Positions 53,773 to 64,000 of a stretch of DNA of 64,000 nucleotides are shown in pieces; the stretch's first letter is position 1; each line of letters begins with the position of its first letter. The position numbers were made by a program, and so were the translations under genes. The notes under the pieces are model-generated. The model made no database searches and was not told where the DNA came from. It saw only the letters and a list, made by a program, of their open reading frames with translations. The stretch comes from Alphaproteobacteria bacterium (lineage in GTDB: Bacteria; Pseudomonadota; Alphaproteobacteria; UBA2966; CAIVPW01): contig CANKGV010000001.1 in assembly GCA_947481575.1 (NCBI GenBank), positions 1 to 64,000 of the forward strand, given 5' to 3'.

Positions 53773-54099
53773 ATGCATGCGGTCGACACCCTATTTCGCG
53801 CGCTGGCGGATCCCACCCGGCGCCATGTGCTGGAACGGCTGGCCCGGAGCCCGGCTTCGGTGAGCGAACTGGCGGAGCCGTTTGATATGGCGCTGCCGTC
53901 GTTCGTGCAGCACATGGCCGTGCTGGAGCAGAGCGGGCTGGTGCAATCCACCAAGACCGGGCGGGTGCGCACCTACCGCATCGTGCCGCAGCAATTGGCA
54001 GCCGCCGAGGATTGGCTGGGCAAGCAGCGCAGCCAATGGGAGCGGCGCATGGACCAGTTCGACGACTACGTGATGGAACTTAAAAGGAAGCGCACATGA
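53773..54099 (+). CDS. ArsR-family winged-helix repressor
   Basis: A 108-residue regulator with the ArsR fold ([20 protein letters not shown], then [28 protein letters not shown] as the recognition region). It has no metal-binding ELCVC motif, so it belongs to the metal-independent group that is commonly paired with AHSA1/SRPBCC genes. The ATG at 53773 is favoured; GTG 53734 lies inside the putative operator. The stop overlaps the next start (ATGA). Confidence 0.9.
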   Translation: MHAVDTLFRALADPTRRHVLERLARSPASVSELAEPFDMALPSFVQHMAVLEQSGLVQSTKTGRVRTYRIVPQQLAAAEDWLGKQRSQWERRMDQFDDYVMELKRKRT

Positions 54100-54584
54100 C
54101 GATGATTTGGCCGCCCAAGGCCGACCCGAAGCTGGACCTGGTGCTGGATCGCGTTATCGACGTGCCGCGCGACTTGGTGTGGGAGGCGCTGACAAAGCCC
54201 GACCACGTGATGAAGTGGTTCTGCCCGCGCCCGTGGACCACGACCGAGTGCGAGATCGACCTGCGCCCCGGCGGGGTGTTCCGAACGGTGTTTCGGTCGC
54301 CGGAAGGCGAATCGTCGCCCAATCTGGGTTGTTTCCTGGAGGTGGTGCCGCAGCAGCGGATCGTGTGGACCGACGCGCTGCTGCCGGGCTTCCGGCCCGC
54401 GCCGGCGCCGTTCATGACGGCGTTCATTGTGCTGGCAAGCGAAGGCACCGGCACCCGCTACACCGCCACGGCGGTGCACGGCGACGAAGCGGTCCGCAAG
54501 CGCCACGAGGAGATGGGGTTCCACGGCGGGTGGGGCACCGCGCTGGACCAGATGGTTGAGGTCGTGAAGGGGATGCGGCGGTAG
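54096..54584 (+). CDS. SRPBCC (AHSA1-type) domain protein
   Basis: A 162-residue START-like protein: [40 protein letters not shown] and the C-terminal helix [13 protein letters not shown] mark the AHSA1 family with a hydrophobic ligand cavity. The ligand is unknown. Four-base overlap with the ArsR gene shows that the two form a cassette, whose function in other bacteria is often a response to an organic compound. Confidence 0.9.
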   Translation: MTMIWPPKADPKLDLVLDRVIDVPRDLVWEALTKPDHVMKWFCPRPWTTTECEIDLRPGGVFRTVFRSPEGESSPNLGCFLEVVPQQRIVWTDALLPGFRPAPAPFMTAFIVLASEGTGTRYTATAVHGDEAVRKRHEEMGFHGGWGTALDQMVEVVKGMRR

Positions 54585-54593
54585 AGGAAGAGA

Positions 54594-54627
54594 GGCGTGG
54601 ATGGCCGGGACAAGCCCGGCCATGACG
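54594..54627. repeat. REP-like palindromic repeat, copy 2
   Basis: GGCGTGGATGGCCGGGACAA is followed by GCCCGGCCATGACG. The stem ATGGCCGGG/CCCGGCCAT is perfect. Compared with copy 1 at 53686-53720, the stem change A to G is matched by T to C on the other arm, so pairing is preserved. It lies between convergent SRPBCC and clpB genes. Confidence 0.8.
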
Positions 54628-54637
54628 CACCGCTACA

Positions 54638-57292
<2,655 letters not shown>

Positions 57293-57424
57293 GAACCGGA
57301 GCTCCTGGTCAGGCAGCGGCCGACAGGCATCCCCCGACGGGCGATGCGGGCGGCTCCAAACGCTGCGGCAGGCGCGGCGGCCCCAAACGGGCACCGGCCG
57401 GCGTCACCACCGGCAGCACCCGTG

Positions 57425-57452
57425 ATATTGGCATCCGCGCACCCGGTACAAG
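57425..57452 (-). promoter_or_regulatory. Possible sigma-32 (heat-shock) promoter of clpB
   Basis: On the minus strand, CTTG (57449-57452) is followed after 17 bases by CCAATAT (57425-57431), which partly fits the alphaproteobacterial heat-shock consensus CTTG-N17/18-CYTATNT. It lies about 130 bases upstream of the clpB start. The match is imperfect and is offered because clpB is a known heat-shock gene. Confidence 0.3.
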
Positions 57453-57525
57453 GGCGCGGGGCCGCTGCGAGCGAGTCTCACGCCCGCAGCAAACGACGCT
57501 GCAACCAGACCGGTGGAGCAGCCGG

Positions 57526-58011
57526 TCAGCTGACCGGCGGCAGATCGTCGTCGGGATCGGTCAGGATCGGCTGGTCGGTGCCGGACGCCTGCATCTCGTT
57601 GCTGTTGCCGCCGTCTTGGCCTTGGCGCTGCTGGCCGTCGGCCATCGGCGCACGGCCGTCGCCTTGGCCATTGCCGTTGCCGTCGCCGGAGCCTTGCTGG
57701 TCGCCGCCCTGGCCATTCGGCTTGCGCTGCTGCCCGGAGGCGCTGAGCACGCGGTAGTAGTGCTCGGCGTACTGCAGGTAGCCTTCGGCCGCTACGCGAT
57801 CGCCGGCCGACTGGGCTTCGCGCGCCAAGTTGGTGTAGCGGTCGAACAGTTGACCGGCGTTGCCGCGGACCTTGTTGCCTTCGGGGCTGCTCGATTCGAG
57901 CGAGCGATTCATGTTGGGTGGCAGGCGACCACCACCACCGCCGCCACCGCCACCGCCGGGCCCACCGGGCCTGCCGTTGCGTGACCGCTTGGAGTTATTC
58001 CCGCGTCTCAT
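57526..58011 (-). CDS. DUF4167 protein
   Basis: A 161-residue protein. The N-terminus is basic and Gly-rich (MRRGNNSKRSRNGRPG, then a poly-Gly run), followed by the DUF4167 core (VRGNAGQLFDRYTNLAREAQ, GDRVAAEGYLQYAEHYYRVL) and a disordered Gln/Gly/Asp-rich tail. It is a conserved alphaproteobacterial protein, often next to prmC-prfA, and may bind nucleic acid; the role is not established. An 18-base perfect palindrome (57521-57538) spans its stop codon. Confidence 0.85.
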   Translation of the reverse strand: MRRGNNSKRSRNGRPGGPGGGGGGGGGGRLPPNMNRSLESSSPEGNKVRGNAGQLFDRYTNLAREAQSAGDRVAAEGYLQYAEHYYRVLSASGQQRKPNGQGGDQQGSGDGNGNGQGDGRAPMADGQQRQGQDGGNSNEMQASGTDQPILTDPDDDLPPVS

Positions 58012-58221
58012 GTTCCCTTTACTGGTGTTGTAACGAGTTAGCCTTCACGCACGTTGATGGAAAGGCGCATGCACCGCGGGGCGGAACCGGACCATATTTC
58101 CCCCGGTAGTTCGCCATAGGCGAACTTGCCATCCCGGGTCCGGTAGAGGGTGCTGGCGAGGAATTTGTCGTCCGGAATGCGTTGGTCACGCGTTCACAAA
58201 CTGACTCCCTAGATCGGAAGC

Positions 58222-59091
58222 CTATCCGGAAGGGGTTTGGTTTCCAAGCGTTTTTCTGGCCTGGGCAGCCAGAACGCAGCGTTCCACCCCCGCCAGATCG
58301 GCACGGGTGCCGATCACCCGAAGCCCCACCCCGGCCATCAACTGCGCCACCGCTTGGGCCTGGCCCGCCCCCACCTCGAACGCGACGAGGCCGCCGGGGG
58401 CGAGATGCGGGGGCAGCGCCCGGACAATCGCGCGGTAGTGGGCGAGGCCATCGGGCCCGCCGTCCAGTGCCGCGCGCGGATCGTAGTGGGTCACTTCCGG
58501 CGCCAGCGCGCTCAGGTCGCCGGACGGGATGTACGGCGGATTGGCGACGATGACGTCGAACGTGCCGACGACCGGCGCAAACCAACTGCCGGCGGCGAAC
58601 TCCGCGCGGCCTTCCAAGTCGAGGCGCGCGGCGTTGGCCGAGGCGGTGCGCACGGCCTCCGGCGCGATGTCGATGCCGAGACCGTGGGCCGCCGGAAATT
58701 CGCGCAGCAACGCACACAACAGACACCCGGTGCCGGTGCCGAGGTCGAGGATGGTGGCGGGCGGACGTGCCTTGCGTTCCGCCACCACCGCTTCGATCAG
58801 CGTTTCCGAATCGGGGCGCGGATCCAACGTGGCGGGGGTGACGGCGAACTCCAGGCCCCAGAACTCGCGCACCCCGGCGATCCGCGCGACCGGCTCGCGC
58901 AACGCCCGGCGCTGCACCAGCGCATCGAAGCGCGCGGCTTGGCCTGGGTCCAGGTCCAGTTTGGGATCGAGCAGCGCGGCGGGGGTGCCGAGTACCATGG
59001 CCGCCAGCAGGCGGGCGTCGCGCACGGCGGCCTCCACCCCGGCCCGTTCCAGCGTCGCGCACGCGGCGCGCAACGCTTGCGCCAAGGTCAC
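58222..59091 (-). CDS. prmC: Release factor glutamine methyltransferase
   Basis: A 289-residue SAM enzyme that methylates the Gln of the GGQ motif in RF1 and RF2. It has an N-terminal helical domain, motif [17 protein letters not shown] and the substrate-binding [10 protein letters not shown]. The GTG start at 59091 overlaps the prfA stop by four bases. Directly following the gene of its substrate PrfA is the classical arrangement. Confidence 0.95.
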   Translation of the reverse strand: MTLAQALRAACATLERAGVEAAVRDARLLAAMVLGTPAALLDPKLDLDPGQAARFDALVQRRALREPVARIAGVREFWGLEFAVTPATLDPRPDSETLIEAVVAERKARPPATILDLGTGTGCLLCALLREFPAAHGLGIDIAPEAVRTASANAARLDLEGRAEFAAGSWFAPVVGTFDVIVANPPYIPSGDLSALAPEVTHYDPRAALDGGPDGLAHYRAIVRALPPHLAPGGLVAFEVGAGQAQAVAQLMAGVGLRVIGTRADLAGVERCVLAAQARKTLGNQTPSG

Positions 59092-60182
59092 GCGCCGGGC
59101 TCGTCCAGCTGCGCGAGGCGTTCGGCTTGGTCTTGAGAGATCAGCGCCTCGATAACTTCGTCGAGGGCTTCGCCGGCCATCACCTTGTCGATCTGGTGGA
59201 CCGTCAGGTTGATGCGGTGGTCGGTGACGCGCCCCTGTGGGAAGTTGTAGGTGCGGATGCGCTCCGACCGGTCGCCGGTGCCGACCTGGCTGCGCCGCGC
59301 GGCGGAGCGTTCGGTCTCTTGCTCAAGGCGCTTCTTTTCATAGAGGCGGGCGAGCAGGATCTTCATCGCCTTGGCGCGGTTCTTGTGCTGGGACTTTTCG
59401 TCCTGCTGGGTGACGACCAACCCGGTGGGCAAGTGGGTGATGCGCACCGCGGAATCGGTGGTGTTTACCGACTGGCCGCCGGGGCCGGACGAGCGGTACA
59501 CGTCGATGCGCAACTCGTTGTCTTGCACCTTTACGTCGATCTCGCGCGCTTCCGGCAGCACCGCGACGGTGGCCGTGCTGGTGTGGATGCGCCCCTGGGT
59601 TTCGGTATCGGGTACCCGCTGCACGCGGTGCACGCCGGATTCGAACTTGAGCCGCGCGAACACGGCGGAGCCGGAGATGGTGGCTTGGGCTTCCTTGATG
59701 CCGCCCTGTTCCTTTTCGCCGTAGGACATCATCTCGAACTTCCAGCCGTGCAGGTCGGCGTAGCGCTGGTACATGCGGAACAGCTCGGCGGCGAACAGGC
59801 CCGCTTCTTCGCCGCCGGTGCCGGCGCGCACTTCCAGAATGGCGTTGCGCTCGTCCGCCTCGTCCTTGGGCAGCAGCGACACCTTCACCCTGTTCTCAAG
59901 GTCGGCCAAGTGCTTGCGGGTGTCTTGCAGCTCGGCCTCGGCGAGCGATTTCATCTCGGCGTCGGTACCGGGATCGGCGACCAGCTGCTCGGCGCCCGCG
60001 ACGTCGGCGCGCACCTTCTGCAACGCCTCGATGGCCGCCACGATGGGGCCGAGTTCGGCGTATTCCTTGTTCAGCTTGATGAACGCGTCGCCGCCGCCGC
60101 CGCCGGCGGCGAGCTGCTGCTCCAACGCGCGGTGACGGGTCATGACGCCGGCCAGCGTCTCATCGGAGATGCGCGCGGCCAT
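59088..60182 (-). CDS. prfA: Peptide chain release factor 1
   Basis: A 364-residue factor that ends translation at UAA and UAG. The GGQ loop is in [19 protein letters not shown], and an acidic coiled N-terminal domain precedes the stop-codon recognition domain ([20 protein letters not shown]). Length is normal. It begins two bases after hisS ends on the same strand, and prmC overlaps its stop, so hisS-prfA-prmC are likely one operon. Confidence 0.97.
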   Translation of the reverse strand: MAARISDETLAGVMTRHRALEQQLAAGGGGGDAFIKLNKEYAELGPIVAAIEALQKVRADVAGAEQLVADPGTDAEMKSLAEAELQDTRKHLADLENRVKVSLLPKDEADERNAILEVRAGTGGEEAGLFAAELFRMYQRYADLHGWKFEMMSYGEKEQGGIKEAQATISGSAVFARLKFESGVHRVQRVPDTETQGRIHTSTATVAVLPEAREIDVKVQDNELRIDVYRSSGPGGQSVNTTDSAVRITHLPTGLVVTQQDEKSQHKNRAKAMKILLARLYEKKRLEQETERSAARRSQVGTGDRSERIRTYNFPQGRVTDHRINLTVHQIDKVMAGEALDEVIEALISQDQAERLAQLDEPGA

Positions 60183-60184
60183 GG

Positions 60185-61432
60185 CTATTGCAGGTAGACC
60201 TGGAGCGCGTCGACCAGGCGGTCGAGCGGCACCTCGGTTTGGGTGCCGTGGGCAAGGTCACGCACGGTGGCGATGCCCTTGGCGATTTCGTCATCGCCCA
60301 GCAGCACCGCGGCACGCGCACCAACCTTGTCGGCACGCTTCATGCGTTTGGCCAAGCTGCCGGAGAAGCCAAGCTCGACGCGATGGCCGTGGCTGCGCAG
60401 ATCGCGGGCGATCTTGGGCGCCAGCGCTTCGCCCTGTTCACCGACCGGCACGATCGCCACTGGGTGGTGCGGTTGCGGTGCAGCCGCCAGCAGCAGCGCC
60501 AGCCGTTCGACACCGCCGCCCCAACCCACCGCAGGGGTAGCAGGGCCGCCCATAACGCTGACCAACCCGTCGTAGCGGCCGCCGCCGATCACGGTGCCCT
60601 GGGCACCCAGGGCGGTGGTCGTGAATTCGAACGCGGTGTGCGAGTAGTAATCGAACCCGCGCACCAGCCGGTCATTGACCGTGTAAGCGATCCCCAGCGC
60701 ATCGAGCCCGGCGCGCACGGCGGCGAAGAAGTCTTGCGACTCGGCATTGAGCGAGTCGGCGAACTTTGGCGCATCGGCAACCAGCTTGCGGTCGTCCGGG
60801 TCTTTTGAGTCGAGGATGCGCAGCGGGTTCTTGATCAGCCGGGTCTTGCTGTCATCGGACAGGTCGGGGGCATTCGCGGTGAAGTAGTCGACCAGCACGT
60901 CGCGGTAGGCCGTACGGCTATCCGAATCGCCGAGCGAGTTGATCTCAAGCTGCACCTGGGGCGCGACGCCGAGCGCGGCCAGAATGTCCTGGCCGAGCGC
61001 GATGACTTCGACATCGGCGCCGGGGTCGGCGACGCCGAACACTTCGACGTTGATCTGGTGGAACTGCCGCATGCGGCCCTTCTGCGGGCGCTCGTGGCGG
61101 AACACCGGGCCGGTGCAGAAGAACTTGAGCGGCAGCTGCTGCGCCAGGCCATTGGAGATCAGCGCACGGACGATGCCGGCGGTGAATTCGGGCCGCAGCG
61201 TGATCGAATCACCACCGCGGTCCACGAATGTGTACATCTCCTTGGTGACCACGTCGGTGGTCTCGCCCAGGGTGCGCTGGAACACTTCGGTGAATTCGAA
61301 GACTGGCGTGGCCAGCTCGGCATAGCCGTAGCGCTCGGTCCACTCGCGCGCGGTATCGGTGACAACGCGGTGACGCCGCAGGTCGTCCGGCAACAGATCG
61401 TGGGTGCCGCGCACCGGCTGAAGCTTTTCCAT
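60185..61432 (-). CDS. hisS: Histidyl-tRNA synthetase
   Basis: A 415-residue class II synthetase. Start [17 protein letters not shown] is standard; motif 2 is [20 protein letters not shown]; the histidine A motif and motif 3 follow ([22 protein letters not shown]), then the anticodon-binding domain. The ATG at 61432 is taken; an in-frame extension to 61468 lacks support. The paralogue HisZ at 24.6 kb lacks the HERPQ loop, confirming this as the charging enzyme. Confidence 0.96.
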   Translation of the reverse strand: MEKLQPVRGTHDLLPDDLRRHRVVTDTAREWTERYGYAELATPVFEFTEVFQRTLGETTDVVTKEMYTFVDRGGDSITLRPEFTAGIVRALISNGLAQQLPLKFFCTGPVFRHERPQKGRMRQFHQINVEVFGVADPGADVEVIALGQDILAALGVAPQVQLEINSLGDSDSRTAYRDVLVDYFTANAPDLSDDSKTRLIKNPLRILDSKDPDDRKLVADAPKFADSLNAESQDFFAAVRAGLDALGIAYTVNDRLVRGFDYYSHTAFEFTTTALGAQGTVIGGGRYDGLVSVMGGPATPAVGWGGGVERLALLLAAAPQPHHPVAIVPVGEQGEALAPKIARDLRSHGHRVELGFSGSLAKRMKRADKVGARAAVLLGDDEIAKGIATVRDLAHGTQTEVPLDRLVDALQVYLQ

Positions 61433-61493
61433 CCGGGGTTTCCTAGCGCACGGGCGGCAAATGCGCAAAGCCCTCCCCCGCCGGGGCAGCGGG

Positions 61494-62615
61494 CTACTCG
61501 GCGGCGGTGGCCGTTTGCGCCGCCGCGGCCTCGATGGCGGCGGCCTTGGCTTCGACCATGGCGACGATGTGGTCGATCAGATCGCCGTCGTTGGTGCGGT
61601 GGTCGGCGATGCCGGAGACATACACTTGGTGGGTGCCCTTGCCGCCGCCGGTCAACCCAATATCGGTTTCGCGGGCTTCGCCGGGGCCGTTTACCACACA
61701 GCCCAGCACCGAGAGGGTGATGGGGGTGCGGATGTGGGCCAAGCGTTGTTCCAGGGCTTCGACCGTCTTGATGACCGGGAACGCTTCGCGCGCGCACGAA
61801 GGGCACGCGATCACGGTGACGCCGTGGCGGCGCAGGCCGAGGGATTTGAGCATTTCAAACCCGGCGCGGACTTCTTCCACCGGGTCGGCAGCGAGCGACA
61901 CGCGGATGGTGTCGCCGATGCCGCTCCATAGCAGCGCGCCGATGCCGATCGATGACTTCACGGTGCCGGCGCGCAGGCCGCCCGCTTCGGTGATGCCGAC
62001 GTGCAAGGGGTAGTCGCACTCTTCGGCCAATTGGCGGTAGGCGGCGACGGCGAGGAATACGTCGGACGCCTTCACGCTGATCTTGAACTCTCGGAAGTCG
62101 TGGTCTTCCAGGATGTGGGCGTGGCGCATGGCGCTTTCGACCAGCGCTTCCGGGCACGGGCTGCCGTACTTCTGCAGTAGGTCGGATTCCAGCGAGCCGC
62201 CGTTCACGCCAATGCGGATCGAGACGTTGTGGTCCTTGGCGGCCTTCACCACCTCGGCCACGCGCTGCTTCGAGCCGATGTTGCCGGGATTGAAGCGCAG
62301 GCAGGCGGCGCCCGCCTCGGCGGCCTCGATCGCGCGGCGATAGTGGAAGTGGATATCGGCGACGATCGGCACCGGCGAGTGGCGGACGATTTCGTGCAGC
62401 GCCGCGGTGCTTGCCTCATCGGGGCATGAAACGCGGACGATATCGGCGCCGGCCGCCGCCAGTTCGGCCACCTGGGCGATGGTGGCGGGCGCATCGGAGG
62501 TGCGCGTGTTGGTCATGGATTGGACGGTGATGGGCGCTCCGCCGCCGACGGCAACCGGGCCGACGTGGATTTGCCGCGAGGGGCGGCGGGCGATCTCGCG
62601 ATAGGCGCGCGTCAT
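61494..62615 (-). CDS. ispG: (E)-4-hydroxy-3-methylbut-2-enyl-diphosphate synthase
   Basis: A 373-residue Fe-S enzyme of the MEP isoprenoid pathway, converting MEcPP to HMBPP. The N-terminal TIM barrel starts [19 protein letters not shown], and the cluster-binding cysteines are in [13 protein letters not shown] and [11 protein letters not shown]. The chain lacks the insert of the chloroplast type. It sits between rodZ (11 bases away) and hisS on the same strand, the same order as in many proteobacteria. Confidence 0.96.
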   Translation of the reverse strand: MTRAYREIARRPSRQIHVGPVAVGGGAPITVQSMTNTRTSDAPATIAQVAELAAAGADIVRVSCPDEASTAALHEIVRHSPVPIVADIHFHYRRAIEAAEAGAACLRFNPGNIGSKQRVAEVVKAAKDHNVSIRIGVNGGSLESDLLQKYGSPCPEALVESAMRHAHILEDHDFREFKISVKASDVFLAVAAYRQLAEECDYPLHVGITEAGGLRAGTVKSSIGIGALLWSGIGDTIRVSLAADPVEEVRAGFEMLKSLGLRRHGVTVIACPSCAREAFPVIKTVEALEQRLAHIRTPITLSVLGCVVNGPGEARETDIGLTGGGKGTHQVYVSGIADHRTNDGDLIDHIVAMVEAKAAAIEAAAAQTATAAE

Positions 62616-62626
62616 AGACCCAGTAC

Positions 62627-64000
62627 TTAGGGCGCGACGGCAGTGCCGTTCAACAACTTCTCGGGCATCAGCGAGACGTTGCGGCGCACGGAGCCTGCAG
62701 GCCCCAGTGCCGGGATCAGGCGGCCATCGACCAAGACATCGATAGCGCCGGCGTTGCCGGTCATCATCACGAGGTCGTCGCGCGACGGCGCGAGGTACTT
62801 GTCGCCGGCCCGCAGAATGCGGGTGAGCAGGAGTTCGCCAGCGGCGCCGGTGATCTGCACCCAGCTGTCTTGGGTGGCGAGGATGACGACGCGGGCATTG
62901 GTGCCGACCGCGCCGTAGGTCTGGCCGCCGGGCAACGCGGCCAATTCAGCCGGTGCGGCGGGCGGGATGGCGGGCGGCGCGGCCTGCACCACAGGTGCGG
63001 GCGCGGGCGGGGTCACCGGCGCCGCAGCGGCGACGGTCACCGGGGGCCGGGGCACGGCGGGCACAACCGGCGTCACTTCGACCGGGGCGGCCGGCGCGGG
63101 CGTGGGCGCTGCGGCGATCACAACGGGGAGCAAGGCTTCGGCCGGCGGCGTGACCGCGGGGGTGGCGGCCTGAACTTCGGCGACGACCGGCGCGGCAGGC
63201 TCCGCAGGAGCCGGAGCAGGCCCAGCTATGGCCGCCGCTTCGGGCGCGGGCGCTGGGTCAACTGCGGCGGCAGGCGCAGCGGCGGGCAACTCGGGCGCCG
63301 GTGTGGCCGCTGGGCCCGGCGGCGTTACGGCAGCGGCCGGTGCGCGGGCCGGGGCAGGCGCGACGGCATCGGGCGGCGTGACATTCGCCGGGGTGCCCTG
63401 GAATAGGCCGAGCACCTTGTTCAGCGCGTTTTCCAGCGCACCAGGAGTGGCCACGGCGGGCGCAGCAACCGGGGGCGTGGGAGGCGCCGCAGGAACCGCA
63501 ACGGGTGCGGCGGCGACCGCCACCGGAGCCACCGCTACGGGTTCGACCGGGCGGCGCACATCGGTGTTGGCGAAGGCGTTGTCGATCAGCGGGCGCGGCG
63601 CCAGGGCCGAGTCGGACGCAGCGGCGACCGGAGGTGGCGGGACGCGTTCGATGCCGACGTTGCCGGCGCGTTCGGAATAGAACCACGCGCCGAACACAAC
63701 CGCGGCCAGGAACGCGGACATGCCGAGCAACCAGCCGCGGGGAACGCGGTCGGCGGTTTCGGCGGTCGGGAATACCAGCGGCGAGTGATCGCGCTTCTGG
63801 TTGGTTTCGGCCTTGAACGCTTCCACGGCGGCGGTGGGATCCATGCCGAGGTAATCGGCGTAGGAGCGCACAAAGCCGAGGGCGTAGGCCGGCGCCGGCA
63901 GATCGCCGAAGCGGCCGTCTTCGATGGCGGTGAGATGTTCGCGACGGATGCGGAGCGCAGCAGCCACATGGCCCATGTCGAGGCCAAGGTTGTTGCGGGC
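62627..64000 (-). CDS. rodZ: RodZ-like protein (HTH and DUF4115), N-terminus cut by window
   Basis: The frame runs open to the window end, so the first residues are missing. The visible start is part of a helix-turn-helix of the RodZ type ([20 protein letters not shown], then [19 protein letters not shown]). One membrane helix follows ([19 protein letters not shown]), then about 240 residues of Ala/Pro/Val-rich linker, and a C-terminal DUF4115 domain ([19 protein letters not shown]). RodZ links MreB to the membrane and controls cell shape. Neighbour ispG supports the call. Confidence 0.88.
   Translation of the reverse strand, partial: ARNNLGLDMGHVAAALRIRREHLTAIEDGRFGDLPAPAYALGFVRSYADYLGMDPTAAVEAFKAETNQKRDHSPLVFPTAETADRVPRGWLLGMSAFLAAVVFGAWFYSERAGNVGIERVPPPPVAAASDSALAPRPLIDNAFANTDVRRPVEPVAVAPVAVAAAPVAVPAAPPTPPVAAPAVATPGALENALNKVLGLFQGTPANVTPPDAVAPAPARAPAAAVTPPGPAATPAPELPAAAPAAAVDPAPAPEAAAIAGPAPAPAEPAAPVVAEVQAATPAVTPPAEALLPVVIAAAPTPAPAAPVEVTPVVPAVPRPPVTVAAAAPVTPPAPAPVVQAAPPAIPPAAPAELAALPGGQTYGAVGTNARVVILATQDSWVQITGAAGELLLTRILRAGDKYLAPSRDDLVMMTGNAGAIDVLVDGRLIPALGPAGSVRRNVSLMPEKLLNGTAVAP

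Overview
The window is a GC-rich (about two thirds G+C), densely packed piece of an alphaproteobacterial chromosome. The clues are zapA - 6S RNA - 5-FTHF cyclo-ligase, a DUF4164 protein beside zapA, a serC leader RNA, serC-serA-hisZ-purA, DUF4167 next to prmC-prfA, and many GTG starts. The gene order and the presence of HisZ fit Rhodospirillales or a relative, but this is inference and no species is claimed. Almost everything is housekeeping, and neighbouring genes often overlap by 1-8 bases. Both ends cut through genes: a Pro/Ala-rich exported protein at the left and a RodZ-like protein at the right.

Layout: 1-2.5 kb, exported protein, suhB and thiE (minus). 2.6-20.1 kb, a long plus-strand run: cell division and folate (DUF4164, zapA, 6S RNA, fau, YmdB-like), yebC, ruvCAB, the whole tol-pal system (tolQRAB, pal, cpoB), tilS, ftsH, folP, glmM, thiD. 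20.1-21.7 kb, orphan HTH protein and class V aminotransferase (minus). 21.8-27.1 kb, serC with leader RNA, serA, hisZ, purA. 27.1-32.5 kb, a sulfur module (cysAWT, sulfate-binding protein, TauE-like exporter, Rrf2 regulator) that appears to share an operator motif. 32.6-37.4 kb, TPR protein, glycolate oxidase glcDEF, rpmJ. 37.4-41.4 kb, HAD phosphatase, SUMF1-like protein and several small stress-type or envelope proteins. 41.4-45.1 kb, an FAD oxidoreductase and then a roughly 2.2 kb insertion at tRNA-Val(GAC). 45.3-52.3 kb, an N-formylglutamate amidohydrolase-like protein, the AmmeMemoRadiSam pair (amrS and a fused amrB-amrA) and a giant M23 peptidase. 52.6-64 kb, ICMT-like methyltransferase, FMN reductase, ArsR/SRPBCC pair, clpB, DUF4167, prmC, prfA, hisS, ispG, RodZ.

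The most unusual item is the small island at tRNA-Val. A degenerate copy of the 3' part of the tRNA (42892-42941) and the intact tRNA (45055-45130) bracket one gene of clearly different base use, which encodes a class I methyltransferase, an unassigned central region and an HNH nuclease in one 570-residue chain. No integrase is present. It looks like non-self-mobile cargo and is a candidate defence or DNA-modification gene; the function is inference. Other points worth attention are the shared Rrf2-type motif upstream of the sulfate operon and of the regulator itself, an M23 peptidase with seven tandem OapA/LysM-like modules, amr genes whose divergent start codons are under 30 bases apart, and a palindromic repeat flanking the ArsR/SRPBCC cassette.
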